Below, piece by piece: positions 56,059 through 64,000 of a stretch of 64,000 nucleotides of DNA (the first letter of the stretch is position 1; each line of letters starts with the position of its first letter). A program made the position numbers and the translations under genes. The stretch spans positions 248,001 through 312,000 of the forward strand of contig NZ_JADYVE010000001.1 in the NCBI RefSeq assembly GCF_020193655.1. The letters run 5' to 3'. This stretch comes from Ensifer sp. IC3342 (GTDB taxonomy: Bacteria; Pseudomonadota; Alphaproteobacteria; Rhizobiales; Rhizobiaceae). The notes below the pieces were generated by a model. It was not told the origin of the DNA. It ran no database searches and worked only from the letters and a program-made list of their open reading frames with translations.

Positions 56059-56485
56059 GATTATCCCGAATCCGAAATTCGCAATCTCAATCGAGCTGCC
56101 ACCGATGCGAATTTCGGCTTAGACCGACGGCAAGCTGAATGTGTCAGAGCAATGGATATTCCACAAATTGTCAGAAATGCCTTGCGCGAACATAGTCTCG
56201 GCGTCGCCGACCGGCGGCGAGTCCTCCGATTACAGCTTGTAGCGAGCAATGCGGCAAAAAGCAGGATCACAAGCCGGTGTTTGAACTGCACAGGAGGGTC
56301 GGAAGCGGTTTGCCGAAGCGTTGACGATCCTCGGCAGAATCTGCCGAGAATCGTCGTGTCGATTGCGTCGTGTAGCCGGTCTTAAAGCGCATCGCATTCA
56401 AATGGAGCCGCCGCGACGCGCTTTAAGTCTTTGTTTGCATGCATGCGTTGTCCCGAAGCCGCGGCACACTTTCGGGCAATATGCA
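56059..56485. other. Intergenic region between fabF and mltG
   Basis: About 427 bases. Its fabF-proximal quarter is an intergenic repeat (56381-56488). The rest shows no convincing gene; a minus-strand frame (56291-56061) begins with a lipoprotein-like signal but turns into an Arg-rich chain unlike a real protein. Confidence 0.55.
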
Positions 56486-56488
56486 TTA
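56381..56488. repeat. Rhizobial two-hairpin intergenic repeat touching the fabF stop
   Basis: A first stem of 10 pairs (CTTAAAGCGC 56381-56390 with 56418-56427) is followed by AGTCTTTG and a second imperfect stem around CCCGAA/TTCGGG (56452-56457 with 56471-56476) flanked by GCAT/ATGC. The final ATGCATTA contains the fabF stop codon. I recall very similar elements near many rhizobial genes. Confidence 0.65.
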
Positions 56489-57751
56489 ATTGCCGTTATA
56501 GCGGCGCAGCACCAGTGAAGCATTCGTTCCGCCGAAACCAAAAGAGTTCGACAGCGCGACGTTGATCTCCCGCTTGCGCGCGACATGCGGCACCAGATCG
56601 ATCTTCGTTTCGACGGAGGGATTGTCGAGGTTAAGGGTCGGCGGGGCGATATTGTCGCGAATCGCAAGCGCCGAGAAGATCGCCTCGATTGCGCCCGCGG
56701 CGCCGAGGAGGTGCCCGATTGCCGACTTGGTCGAGGACATGGATATCTTCGAAGCGCTGTTGCCGACCAGCCGCTCGACCGCGCCGAGCTCGATCGTGTC
56801 GGCCATCGTCGAGGTGCCGTGGGCATTGATATAGTCGATATCGGCGGCCATCAGACCGGCGCGCTTCAATGCCATTTGCATGCAACGATAGGCTCCGTCG
56901 CCGTCCTCGGATGGAGCGGTGATGTGGAAGGCGTCGCCAGACAGACCATAGCCGACGATTTCGGCATAGATCTTGGCGCCGCGAGCCTTCGCGTGTTCCA
57001 ACTCTTCGAGGATGACGACGCCTGCGCCTTCACCCATGACGAAACCGTCGCGATCAGCGTCATAGGGGCGCGATGCTTTTTCCGGATTATCGTTGTGCTG
57101 GGTCGAAAGCGCCTTGCAGGCGGCGAAACCTGCGAGCGAGATGCGGCAGATCGGCGATTCCGTGCCGCCCGCGACCATCACGTCTGCATCGCCGAGCGCG
57201 ATCAGCCGGCTTGCATCGCCGATTGCGTGTGCGCCCGTCGAGCAGGCGGTGACGACCGAATGGTTCGGGCCGCGCAGCTTGTGGCGAATGGAGACCTGGC
57301 CCGAGGCGAGATTAATCAGACGACCGGGAATGAAGAACGGAGAAATACGACGCGGGCCCTTGTCGCGCAGCGTATAGCCAGCGTCGACGATGCCCTCGAG
57401 ACCACCGATGCCGGAGCCGATCAGCACGCCGGTCGCAATCTGGTCCTCATCGGTTTCCGGTTTCCAGCCGGCATCGGCCAGCGCCATGTCGGCGGCCGCC
57501 ATCGCATAAACGATGAAGGGGTCAACCTTGCGCTGCTCCTTCGGCTCCATCCAGTCGTCAGCATTGAAGGTGCCGTCCGAGCCGTCGCCGAAAGGAATAC
57601 GGCAGGCGATCTTGGCAGGAAGATCCTCAACCTCGAATTCGGTGACCTTGCGCGCAGCGTTCTGGCCCGCGATTAGACGCGACCAGCTGACCTCGGTTCC
57701 GCAACCCAAAGGAGATACCATGCCGGTACCGGTGATAACGACACGTCTCAT
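56486..57751 (-). CDS. fabF: 3-oxoacyl-ACP synthase II
   Basis: Elongating condensing enzyme of type II fatty-acid synthesis. The 421 residues have the catalytic triad C170 (VVTACSTG), H311 (NAHGTST) and H347 (SAIGHLLGA). It begins MRRVVITGTGMVSPLG. Length and motifs are standard FabF. It follows acpP in the same direction, with a hairpin between. A repeat overlaps its stop codon. Confidence 0.97.
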   Translation of the reverse strand: MRRVVITGTGMVSPLGCGTEVSWSRLIAGQNAARKVTEFEVEDLPAKIACRIPFGDGSDGTFNADDWMEPKEQRKVDPFIVYAMAAADMALADAGWKPETDEDQIATGVLIGSGIGGLEGIVDAGYTLRDKGPRRISPFFIPGRLINLASGQVSIRHKLRGPNHSVVTACSTGAHAIGDASRLIALGDADVMVAGGTESPICRISLAGFAACKALSTQHNDNPEKASRPYDADRDGFVMGEGAGVVILEELEHAKARGAKIYAEIVGYGLSGDAFHITAPSEDGDGAYRCMQMALKRAGLMAADIDYINAHGTSTMADTIELGAVERLVGNSASKISMSSTKSAIGHLLGAAGAIEAIFSALAIRDNIAPPTLNLDNPSVETKIDLVPHVARKREINVALSNSFGFGGTNASLVLRRYNGN

Positions 57752-57927
57752 AACCCGTGACCCACCCTGACTGTTCAGTTCTAGAGCCGGACCGGACCAC
57801 GCGTGACGACTCCGATCCGTGCATCCACTGTAAATTTCTCATGTGACGATCAGAGGGAAAGGCGGGAACGCTTTGCTGATCGAGACCCGCAATCGACGCA
57901 GGTCAGCCCACTTCCCCTGGGCTGGTA

Positions 57928-57948
57928 CGGGCCGCAACAAGCGGCCCG
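57928..57948 (-). other. Hairpin between acpP and fabF
   Basis: A perfect 8-base-pair stem (57928-57935 with 57941-57948) with an AACAA loop, 22 bases after the acpP stop. No T run follows, so it may only reduce read-through into fabF or protect the abundant acpP transcript. Confidence 0.45.
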
Positions 57949-57970
57949 CCAACGGCCTGGACTGTAAAGA

Positions 57971-58207
57971 TCAGGCCTGAGCCTTCTCGATGAACTTGAC
58001 GGCGTCGCCGACGGTCAGGATCGAATCTGCTGCGTCGTCCGGGATCTCGACACCGAATTCTTCTTCGAATGCCATGACCAGTTCGACAGTGTCGAGCGAG
58101 TCCGCGCCGAGGTCATCGATGAAGCTTGCGCCTTCGCTGACCTTTTCGGCGTCGACGCCAAGATGATCAATAACAATTTTCTTCACGCGTTCTGCGATAT
58201 CGCTCAT
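57971..58207 (-). CDS. acpP: Acyl carrier protein
   Basis: Carries growing acyl chains on phosphopantetheine attached to Ser37 ([10 protein letters not shown]). The 78 residues are highly acidic and match AcpP along their whole length. The ATG at 58207 is preceded by a purine-rich site (GGAACTCC region). It sits between fabG and fabF with its own 320-base upstream region, so it probably has its own promoter. Confidence 0.98.
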   Translation of the reverse strand: MSDIAERVKKIVIDHLGVDAEKVSEGASFIDDLGADSLDTVELVMAFEEEFGVEIPDDAADSILTVGDAVKFIEKAQA

Positions 58208-58527
58208 GTCGGAGTTCCTCGACCTTCGTTTCTCTGCGGCGCCATTCTTGGCGCCGTCACTTTCATTCAAGCCTGATAGACCAAGATGGTCCGCCGGGCA
58301 ATCCATCCAACCGAACCCGCGGAAAACCCAAGGCAGCAAGGGCTGCCGGACACCTAGCCGGACCGGTCGACTGCGCACAGTCATGGCCCGATTAACACGG
58401 TTTAAGTCTGCCGCAAAGGGCGAAAATGCCCGACATTCGCTTGGTCAACATTGAATTTCAGGCATTTGGCACCAACCAGTGAAGGTGGCGACGACGGGGT
58501 CGCGCGCTGTTCTTCACAGGTGTCGGA
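58208..58527 (-). other. acpP upstream region
   Basis: A stretch of 320 bases between fabG and acpP without a gene. It contains a TTGACC word on the minus strand (about 58446) but no good -10 partner. Probably the acpP promoter and leader. Confidence 0.5.
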
Positions 58528-59265
58528 TCAGATCATCGCCATGCCGCCATTGACGTGAATGGTCTGCCCGGTGACGTACCCCGCTTCGTTCGAAGCGAGA
58601 TATGCAACGGCGGATGCGACCTCAGCACCAGAGCCCATCCGCCGCATCGGGATCGCACCCATGATGCTCTCCTTCTGCTTGTCATTAAGCTTACCGGTCA
58701 TCGCGCTCTCGATGAAGCCCGGAGCGACGCAGTTGACGGTAACGTTACGGGTGGCGATTTCCTGCGCGAGCGACTTGGAGAAGCCGATCATGCCGGCCTT
58801 CGAGGCACAATAATTGGCCTGCCCGGGGTTACCGGTGACGCCGACGACGGAGGTGATGTTGATGATGCGGCCGAAGCGGCGACGCATCATCGGGTGGGTG
58901 AGCTCACGGGTCAGGCGGAAGACTGCCGTAAGGTTGACCTCGATGACGCTGTCCCAGTCTTCATCGCTCATGCGGACGAAGAGCCCGTCTTTGGTGATGC
59001 CGGCATTGTTGACAAGGATGTCGACGCCGCCGAGTTCAGCCTCCGCCTTCTCGCCAAGCGCCTTGACTTCGGTCCGGTCGGAAAGGTTGGCGGGGAATAT
59101 CTGGACACGCTCGCCAAGCGCATTGGCGAGCGCCTCAAGCTTCTCGACACGCGTGCCGTGCAGGCCGACGACAGCGCCCTGTGAGTGCAGGATGCGGGCG
59201 ATTTCCTCGCCGATGCCGCCGGATGCGCCGGTGACGAGAGCCTTGCGGCCGGAAAGATCAAACAT
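58528..59265 (-). CDS. fabG: 3-oxoacyl-ACP reductase
   Basis: NADPH-dependent SDR that reduces beta-ketoacyl-ACP. The 245 residues show TGASGGIG, NNAG, and the catalytic S139, Y152 and K156 (NITSV, YCASKAG). It follows fabD after 26 bases in the same direction. Standard length and context. Confidence 0.97.
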   Translation of the reverse strand: MFDLSGRKALVTGASGGIGEEIARILHSQGAVVGLHGTRVEKLEALANALGERVQIFPANLSDRTEVKALGEKAEAELGGVDILVNNAGITKDGLFVRMSDEDWDSVIEVNLTAVFRLTRELTHPMMRRRFGRIINITSVVGVTGNPGQANYCASKAGMIGFSKSLAQEIATRNVTVNCVAPGFIESAMTGKLNDKQKESIMGAIPMRRMGSGAEVASAVAYLASNEAGYVTGQTIHVNGGMAMI

Positions 59266-59291
59266 GGGCTTGTTCCTTATAACTGGGGCGC

Positions 59292-60236
59292 TCAGGCCAG
59301 AAGGGCGGCGAGCGCCGTGTCGATATCGGCGGGCGTATTGACGGCGACGCCGCTGACAGTCTTGTCGATCCGCCGGGCAAGTCCCGTCAGGACCTTGCCC
59401 GAGCCGATTTCATAAAGCGTCGTGACGTTGTTGGCCGCGAACCATTCGACCGTTTCGCGCCAGCGCACCTGGCCGGTCACTTGCTCGACGAGCAACCGGG
59501 CGATCTCGCCGGCGTCGCTCACCGGAGCAGCCAGAACATTCGCCACAAGCGGGACGGAAGGGTCGCGCTTCTCTACCTTGGCGAGTGCGTCGCGCATGGC
59601 ATCAGCGGCGGGCGCCATCAGCGACGAGTGGAAAGGTGCGGAGACCGGCAGCATCAGCGCGCGTTTGGCGCCCTTTTCCGAGGCGAGTGCGGCCGCCTTC
59701 TCCACCGCCTGCTTCTCGCCCGAGATTACCAGTTGCCCGCCACCGTTGTCGTTGGCAATCTGGCAGGAGCCGAGCGAGGACGCCTCACGGCAAACCGCAT
59801 CAACGTCTGCATGCTCCAGACCAATGATGGCAGCCATTGCTCCTTTGCCGACGGGGACGGCCGCCTGCATAGCATTGCCGCGAATGCGCAGGAGCCGTGC
59901 CGTATCGGCAAGCGAAAATGTTCCCGCAGCGCAGAGCGCGGAATATTCGCCAAGCGAATGGCCGGCGACGAAGGAGACCTTGTTCTTGAGATCGAGCCCC
60001 CTGGCCTCAAGCACGCGGATCACCGCCATCGAGACGGCCATCAACGCCGGTTGCGCGTTTGCAGTCAGCGTTAGCGTTTCCTCCGGTCCGCTCCACATGA
60101 CGTCCGACAGCTTTTCGCCGAGCGCTTCATCGACGTCGGCGAAGACGGCTGCCGCCTCCGGAAAGGCGTCCGCCAGGTCCTTGCCCATGCCGACAGCCTG
60201 GCTGCCCTGCCCGGGGAACGTGAATGCAATGCTCAT
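59292..60236 (-). CDS. fabD: Malonyl-CoA:ACP transacylase
   Basis: Loads malonyl groups on ACP. The 314 residues have FTFPGQGSQAVGMG, the nucleophile S93 in GHSLGEYSA and the catalytic His in SAPFHSSLM. It is the first gene of fabD-fabG-acpP-fabF. A structured inverted repeat lies just upstream in the leader. Confidence 0.97.
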   Translation of the reverse strand: MSIAFTFPGQGSQAVGMGKDLADAFPEAAAVFADVDEALGEKLSDVMWSGPEETLTLTANAQPALMAVSMAVIRVLEARGLDLKNKVSFVAGHSLGEYSALCAAGTFSLADTARLLRIRGNAMQAAVPVGKGAMAAIIGLEHADVDAVCREASSLGSCQIANDNGGGQLVISGEKQAVEKAAALASEKGAKRALMLPVSAPFHSSLMAPAADAMRDALAKVEKRDPSVPLVANVLAAPVSDAGEIARLLVEQVTGQVRWRETVEWFAANNVTTLYEIGSGKVLTGLARRIDKTVSGVAVNTPADIDTALAALLA

Positions 60237-60581
60237 GGGATGCCCCTCCCTGGATCACGAAACGATTGGAGCGAGCCGGAATTCTCGCGATCGTTTCTCA
60301 CACATTAGAACGGATGCTGGCGACGCCCGCCTAATATTGCTCATCCGCGCCAGTTTTCCTCTCCATTCACATTCCTGAACAGCGAGTCAAGCGCGGAGGC
60401 CAACCTTCGCGGTTCCCGGCTGGCTTTTGCCCTTGATCTTCGTCAATCAAGGCGTAAGTTTGCCGCGCATCGCTGCCGCGCCGGCTGACAAGCCATGAAC
60501 CGCGGCGCCACTCGATTCATTTGGCGGCGCGCCTTTCCCTCCCGCCGGCGCGAAACCGCCCTCCACGAGGAACGTTACTTC
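60237..60581. other. Divergent region between fabD and the aldo/keto reductase
   Basis: A 345-base gap. The main feature is a nested inverted repeat at 60259-60297 close to fabD. No gene is convincing; an in-frame ATG at 60495 would add an Arg-rich extension to the reductase and was not used. Confidence 0.5.
60259..60297 (-). promoter_or_regulatory. Nested inverted repeat in the fabD leader
   Basis: An outer stem GAAACGAT (60259-60266) with ATCGTTTC (60290-60297) and an inner stem GCGAG (60271-60275) with CTCGC (60284-60288). It ends 22 bases before the fabD start. It may be an operator or an RNA structure affecting translation. Confidence 0.4.
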
Positions 60582-61625
60582 ATGCGCTACAAGACGCTGG
60601 GCCGCACAGGCATCAAGGTTTCGGAAATCTGCCTCGGCACAATGACCTGGGGCTCACAGAATACGCAAACCGAAGCCCATGGACAGCTTGATTACGCCTT
60701 CGACCGTGGCGTCAATTTCATCGATACGGCCGAGCTCTATCCGACGACGCCGCTTTCGGCGGAAACCTATGGCAACACGGAACGCATCATCGGGAACTGG
60801 CTGGCGGCGCGAGGCCGGCGCGACGATGTGGTGCTCGCGACCAAGGTGGCCGGCCCCGGCCGTCCTTATATCCGCGACGGCGGACCAATGACGCCCGGAG
60901 GAATAGAGGAGGCTCTGAATGCCAGCCTCAAGCGGCTGAAGACGGACCACGTGGATCTCTACCAGCTTCATTGGCCGAATCGCGGCCACTATCACTTCCG
61001 CAATGCCTGGTCCTACGACCCGTCGAAGCAGGACAAGGAGCATGTCGCCGCCGACCTGAAGGCGATCCTCGATAAGCTCGGCGAGCTTGTGAAGGCCGGT
61101 AAGATCCGCGCTATCGGCCTCTCCAACGACACCGCCTGGGGCGCGATGAAGATGCTCGATCTCGCCAACAGATACGGCCTGCCGCGCGTTGCGACGATTC
61201 AGAACGAATACAACCTCCTCTATCGCGCTTATGACCTCGATCTCGCGGAACTGTCCCATCATGAGGACGTCGGCCTTCTTGCTTATTCGCCGCTCGCGGC
61301 CGGTCTCCTGACCGGCAAATATCTTGAGGGCGCGAAACCCGCAGGATCGCGCCTATCGATCAACGGCGATCTCGGCGGGCGCTTCACGCCGCACCAGGAG
61401 CCCGCCGTCGCCGCCTATGTGGCGCTCGCCCGCGAGCATGGTCTCGACCCGGCGCAGATGGCGATTGCCTTCTGTCAGACACGCCCATTCATGGCTTCGG
61501 TCATTATCGGCGCGACGTCGATGGAACAATTGAAGACCGACATCGGCGGCGCCGCCATCACGCTTTCGCAAGATGTAATGAACGGCATCCGGCGTCTTCA
61601 TCGGCTCTACCCGGCGCCGATCTGA
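60582..61625 (+). CDS. Aldo/keto reductase, Tas-like
   Basis: A 347-residue NADPH-dependent TIM-barrel enzyme beginning MRYKTLGRTGIKVSEICLGTM. The catalytic tetrad appears as Asp and Tyr in NFIDTAELYP, Lys in ATKVAG and His in YQLHWP. The overall pattern, including IQNEYNLLYR and LLAYSPLAAGLLTGKY, resembles E. coli Tas. GAGGAA lies about 11 bases before the ATG. It converges on the copper-protein gene after 10 bases. Physiological substrate unknown. Confidence 0.9.
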   Translation: MRYKTLGRTGIKVSEICLGTMTWGSQNTQTEAHGQLDYAFDRGVNFIDTAELYPTTPLSAETYGNTERIIGNWLAARGRRDDVVLATKVAGPGRPYIRDGGPMTPGGIEEALNASLKRLKTDHVDLYQLHWPNRGHYHFRNAWSYDPSKQDKEHVAADLKAILDKLGELVKAGKIRAIGLSNDTAWGAMKMLDLANRYGLPRVATIQNEYNLLYRAYDLDLAELSHHEDVGLLAYSPLAAGLLTGKYLEGAKPAGSRLSINGDLGGRFTPHQEPAVAAYVALAREHGLDPAQMAIAFCQTRPFMASVIIGATSMEQLKTDIGGAAITLSQDVMNGIRRLHRLYPAPI

Positions 61626-61635
61626 GCCCCGAGGT

Positions 61636-61968
61636 TTAAGCCGCCATCTGACGGCAACTCTCGGCGCAGCGCCAGCAGGCTTCGGCGCATTCGGCCATGT
61701 CGCCGATGCGTTCGCAATCCTTGGCGCATTCGGTGCAGATTTCCGCGCATTCCCGGCACAGATGCGGGTGATGAGGGCTCCCGATCAACATGAAATGCGC
61801 CGCGGTCCGGCAGATCTCGGCGCAGGCCGCCATCAGCCTGAAATGTGCCGGCTCGGTATGTTCGCCGCCCGCTTGGAGGCAATGGTTCATCGCGGTCGAC
61901 AGGCATGCGGCATAGCAGTCCAGGCAATTGTCGACGCACGCTTGCATTCTTGGATCAACATGGGCCAT
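61636..61968 (-). CDS. Cys-rich four-helix-bundle copper-binding protein
   Basis: A 110-residue protein with 16 cysteines, mostly as CxxxC and CxxC pairs lined along helices (C11, C15, C18, C22, C30, C49, C53, C71, C74, C78, C81, C85, C94, C98, C101, C105), and a His cluster at 66-69. This matches the Csp/DUF326 family, which stores Cu(I) inside a helix bundle. There is no signal peptide, so it is probably cytosolic (Csp3-like). GGGAG precedes the ATG. Confidence 0.88.
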   Translation of the reverse strand: MAHVDPRMQACVDNCLDCYAACLSTAMNHCLQAGGEHTEPAHFRLMAACAEICRTAAHFMLIGSPHHPHLCRECAEICTECAKDCERIGDMAECAEACWRCAESCRQMAA

Positions 61969-62317
61969 CGTCGGCTCCCGCTGTTTAGAGTTGCCGATAT
62001 CCAACAGCAACGCTCGGCGATTGTTCCCGCGGACAGCCCCCCGGACGCCGAAGTTCGGATCGCGGCTTGCATTTCAGCGGAAAATCCGTATAAGCGCGCT
62101 GTTCGAAACACCCGGTCTTCTGGCTGGTGGCTGAACGGAGGGCCGGTTTCCGCGTTGGAAGCCGCCAGGAATGCAAGGCATTCCGGCCTCCCGTGTCTCC
62201 GCTCTCGACCGTCTCGATACAACACTTTCTTGCCGGCCGCCTCGCGGCCCTTAAGAACAGTCGTTGAGGCTTAGCCGCCGAGGTCCGGGCTGATTAACGC
62301 AAGAAAGGCAAGCCACA
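61969..62317. other. Leader and promoter region of the rpsF operon
   Basis: A stretch of 349 bases between the copper-protein gene and rpsF. It must contain promoters in both directions. I could not identify a confident box or an S6:S18 leader structure. Confidence 0.45.
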
Positions 62318-62764
62318 ATGGCTCTTTATGAACACGTATTCCTTGCCCGGCAGGATATCACGCCGCAGCAGGTCGATGCCCTCGTCGAGCAGTACAAGGG
62401 CGTCATCGAAGCGAACGGCGGCAAAGTCGGTCGCGTCGAGAACTGGGGCCTGAAGTCCCTCACCTACCGCATCAAGAAAAACCGCAAGGCTCATTACGTC
62501 CTGATGGACATCGATGCTCCGGCACCGGCCGTCCACGAAGTCGAGCGCCAGATGCGCATCAACGAAGACGTCCTGCGCTACATGACGATCGCCGTCGAAA
62601 AGCACGAAGAAGGCCCGTCCGCGATGATGCAGAAGCGTGATCGCGACGATCGTCCGCGCGGCGAAGGCCGTGGCCCGCGTGAAGGCGGTTTCGACCGTGG
62701 CCCGCGTCCGGACCGTGGCGACCGTGAAGACCGTCCGCGCCGTCCGCGTGAAGACCGCGCGTAA
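62318..62764 (+). CDS. rpsF: Ribosomal protein S6
   Basis: Small-subunit protein that pairs with S18. The first ~100 residues match S6 ([39 protein letters not shown]). An unusual 50-residue tail follows, built of Arg, Asp, Gly and Pro repeats ([13 protein letters not shown]), probably disordered; extended tails occur in rhizobial S6. AAAGG lies upstream. rpsR follows after 24 bases. Confidence 0.97.
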   Translation: MALYEHVFLARQDITPQQVDALVEQYKGVIEANGGKVGRVENWGLKSLTYRIKKNRKAHYVLMDIDAPAPAVHEVERQMRINEDVLRYMTIAVEKHEEGPSAMMQKRDRDDRPRGEGRGPREGGFDRGPRPDRGDREDRPRRPREDRA

Positions 62765-62788
62765 CCCGAAGCTTAGGAGATAAAAACA

Positions 62789-63037
62789 ATGGCTGAAGTT
62801 TCTTCCGCTCCGGTACGCCGTCCGTTCCACCGTCGCCGCAAGACCTGCCCCTTCTCGGGCGCGAACGCGCCGCGGATCGACTACAAGGACATCCGTCTCC
62901 TGCAGCGCTACATTTCCGAGCGCGGCAAGATCGTTCCGTCCCGCATCACGGCCGTTTCCCAGAAGAAGCAGCGCGAACTCGCCCAGGCGATCAAGCGTGC
63001 GCGCTTCCTCGGCCTGCTGCCCTACGTCGTATCGTAA
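62789..63037 (+). CDS. rpsR: Ribosomal protein S18
   Basis: Small-subunit protein, 82 residues, beginning [24 protein letters not shown] and containing [23 protein letters not shown], the S18 signature. AGGAG precedes the ATG. It lies between rpsF and the DUF2232 gene, the usual alphaproteobacterial order leading to rplI. Confidence 0.98.
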   Translation: MAEVSSAPVRRPFHRRRKTCPFSGANAPRIDYKDIRLLQRYISERGKIVPSRITAVSQKKQRELAQAIKRARFLGLLPYVVS

Positions 63038-63049
63038 GGCGAACTGACT

Positions 63050-63076
63050 TTCCGTCAGTCGGTTGACTCGACGGAA
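63050..63076 (+). other. Hairpin after rpsR
   Basis: TTCCGTC (63050-63056) pairs with GACGGAA (63070-63076), with an inner AGTC/GACT stem around GGTT. It lacks a clear T run and could be a partial terminator lowering expression of the following membrane-protein gene. Confidence 0.45.
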
Positions 63077-63231
63077 GCTGACTCCGAGGCAAGGCGTCTA
63101 CTTACGGCAAGTGCCTTGCCTCTCTCCCCTCCGCGGTGGGCGCGGATCGGAACCGGCGCATGCGCCAAAATCCCATGTTGGGGCCGAAGCTCGACGGCGA
63201 CCCCTAACTGCGTTGAAGCAGGACAGCGAAC

Positions 63232-64000
63232 GTGAACATCTGGAACAGGACATCGCTGATCACCGGCGCGCTTGCCGGCATTACCGCCGCCCTTCTGTCG
63301 ATGGGCGCGAATACGCAGTCGTCCTTTGCGATCGTTCTCTACGCGGCTTCCGCACTGCCTATCCTGATTGCCGGCCTCGGTTGGGGCAACGCAGCGGCGA
63401 TCGTCGCGATCGTCGTTGCCGGCGCGACTGCCGCCACGCTCGTTTCCTCCTATTTCGCGCTGCTGATCCTGCTCGTGACGCTTGTTCCGGCCGGCTGGCT
63501 CAGTCATCTCGCAAACCTTGCTCGCCCGGCCTCCGAACTCGGCGGCCCGGAAGGGGCGCTTGCCTGGTATCCGTTGTCTGACATCCTCGGCCATCTCGCC
63601 GGGCTCGTTACCGTCGGCATGATCATCGTCGGCTACATCGTCGGTTACGATTCCAGCGTCTCGGACCAGATGATCGACATGGTGATCGAGGCGGTAAAGG
63701 CGCAGGAGCCGCTCTACAATCCGGATGCCGCAGCAATTGCCCAGATCAAGTCGATGTTCACACTCGCGCTGCCGCTCGTGCAGGGCGCAATCTGGGTGCT
63801 GATGCTGTTTGCCGCCTATTACCTCGCGACCCGGATCGTCCAGATGTCCGGAGGGTCGCTGCGTCCGCGCGAAGACATTCCGTCGTCGTTGAGAATGCCT
63901 CGCAATGCCATTTTCGCGTTTCTCGCCGGCCTGGTCCTCGCTTTTGTCGGCGGAGCGTCGGCGGCCGTCGGCGCTCTCATTTGCGGCACGTTCGGCGCAG
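63232..64000 (+). CDS. DUF2232 membrane protein (cut by window end)
   Basis: At least 256 residues of a polytopic inner-membrane protein starting (GTG) NIWNRTSLITGALAGITAALL. Hydrophobic segments recur every 20-40 residues. The position between rpsR and (outside the window) presumably rplI matches the DUF2232 family of alphaproteobacteria; function unknown. AGGA lies eight bases before the GTG. The C-terminus is missing. Confidence 0.8.
   Translation, partial: MNIWNRTSLITGALAGITAALLSMGANTQSSFAIVLYAASALPILIAGLGWGNAAAIVAIVVAGATAATLVSSYFALLILLVTLVPAGWLSHLANLARPASELGGPEGALAWYPLSDILGHLAGLVTVGMIIVGYIVGYDSSVSDQMIDMVIEAVKAQEPLYNPDAAAIAQIKSMFTLALPLVQGAIWVLMLFAAYYLATRIVQMSGGSLRPREDIPSSLRMPRNAIFAFLAGLVLAFVGGASAAVGALICGTFGA

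Noticed and set aside
56061..56291. Minus-strand frame starting with a lipoprotein-like signal between fabF and mltG
   Set aside because: After the apparent signal the chain is Arg- and Ser-rich without structure and it has no clear ribosome binding site.
1..64000. tRNA or rRNA genes, CRISPR arrays, insertion sequences, prophage or genomic island borders
   Set aside because: I saw no cloverleaf-like sequence with a GTTCGAATC arm, no regularly spaced repeats, no transposase or integrase motif and no long composition shift.

Overview
The window is a stretch of core chromosome from an alphaproteobacterium of the Rhizobiales, most like Sinorhizobium/Ensifer. The evidence is the GC-rich composition, the lpiA-acvB pair, the HdaA/AI-2E-permease/purMN neighbourhood, the fabD-fabG-acpP-fabF-mltG-yicC-gmk gene order, an Omp25/RopB-type porin, rhizobial-style intergenic palindromic repeats, and TTGACN-N17-CTATNN-type promoter candidates. 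I see no phage, transposase, integrase, CRISPR array, rRNA or tRNA. All assignments come from reading the sequence and from remembered family motifs; no database search was run.

Layout. 0-8 kb: 5' part of aspS, a YcaD-like MFS carrier, a Tat-exported multicopper oxidase, RNase D, a membrane class III cyclase with an altered active site, a DUF2000 protein and an exported phytase-like esterase. 8-15.6 kb: polyphosphate genes ppx and ppk, the replication regulator hdaA and an AI-2E-family permease, all on the minus strand, then purM-purN on the plus strand. 15.6-22.5 kb: acvB, lpiA, a NudK-like hydrolase and a molybdopterin oxidoreductase, all minus. 22.5-27 kb: rlmJ, an exported hypothetical protein, a lipoprotein RNase T2, a glutathione transferase and an outer-membrane porin. 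26.3-30.7 kb: a FolM-like reductase, uvrC, pgsA, moaD and moaE. 30.7-33.2 kb: an orphan LivH-like permease divergent from a CGNR regulator across a palindrome, a lipoprotein and ndk. 33.5-38.8 kb: a DinB protein, an 883-residue adenylation/carrier/membrane-acyltransferase fusion, a degenerate GGDEF protein and two paralogous small exported proteins. 39-45 kb: an ABC-F protein, a GNAT acetyltransferase, galactose 1-dehydrogenase, holC and pepA. 45.5-53 kb: lptF, lptG, lptD, a SurA-like chaperone, pdxA and rsmA. 53-60 kb: the fatty-acid and cell-wall cluster read on the minus strand. 60-64 kb: an aldo/keto reductase, a 16-cysteine copper-storage-type protein, rpsF, rpsR and a DUF2232 membrane protein cut by the window end.

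How the genes fit together. Much of the window builds or modifies the envelope: LPS transport (LptF/G/D with a SurA-like chaperone), phospholipid synthesis (PgsA) and its lysylation and delysylation (LpiA/AcvB), fatty-acid synthesis (FabD/G/F, AcpP) and peptidoglycan (MltG). A second theme is phosphate and nucleotide economy: Ppk/Ppx, a phytase-like enzyme with a possible Pho box, PurM/N, Ndk and Gmk. The least familiar parts are the adenylation-carrier-acyltransferase fusion at 34-36.7 kb, the CGNR/palindrome/permease unit at 31.5 kb, and the twin YYEGVS small exported proteins at 38.1-38.8 kb.
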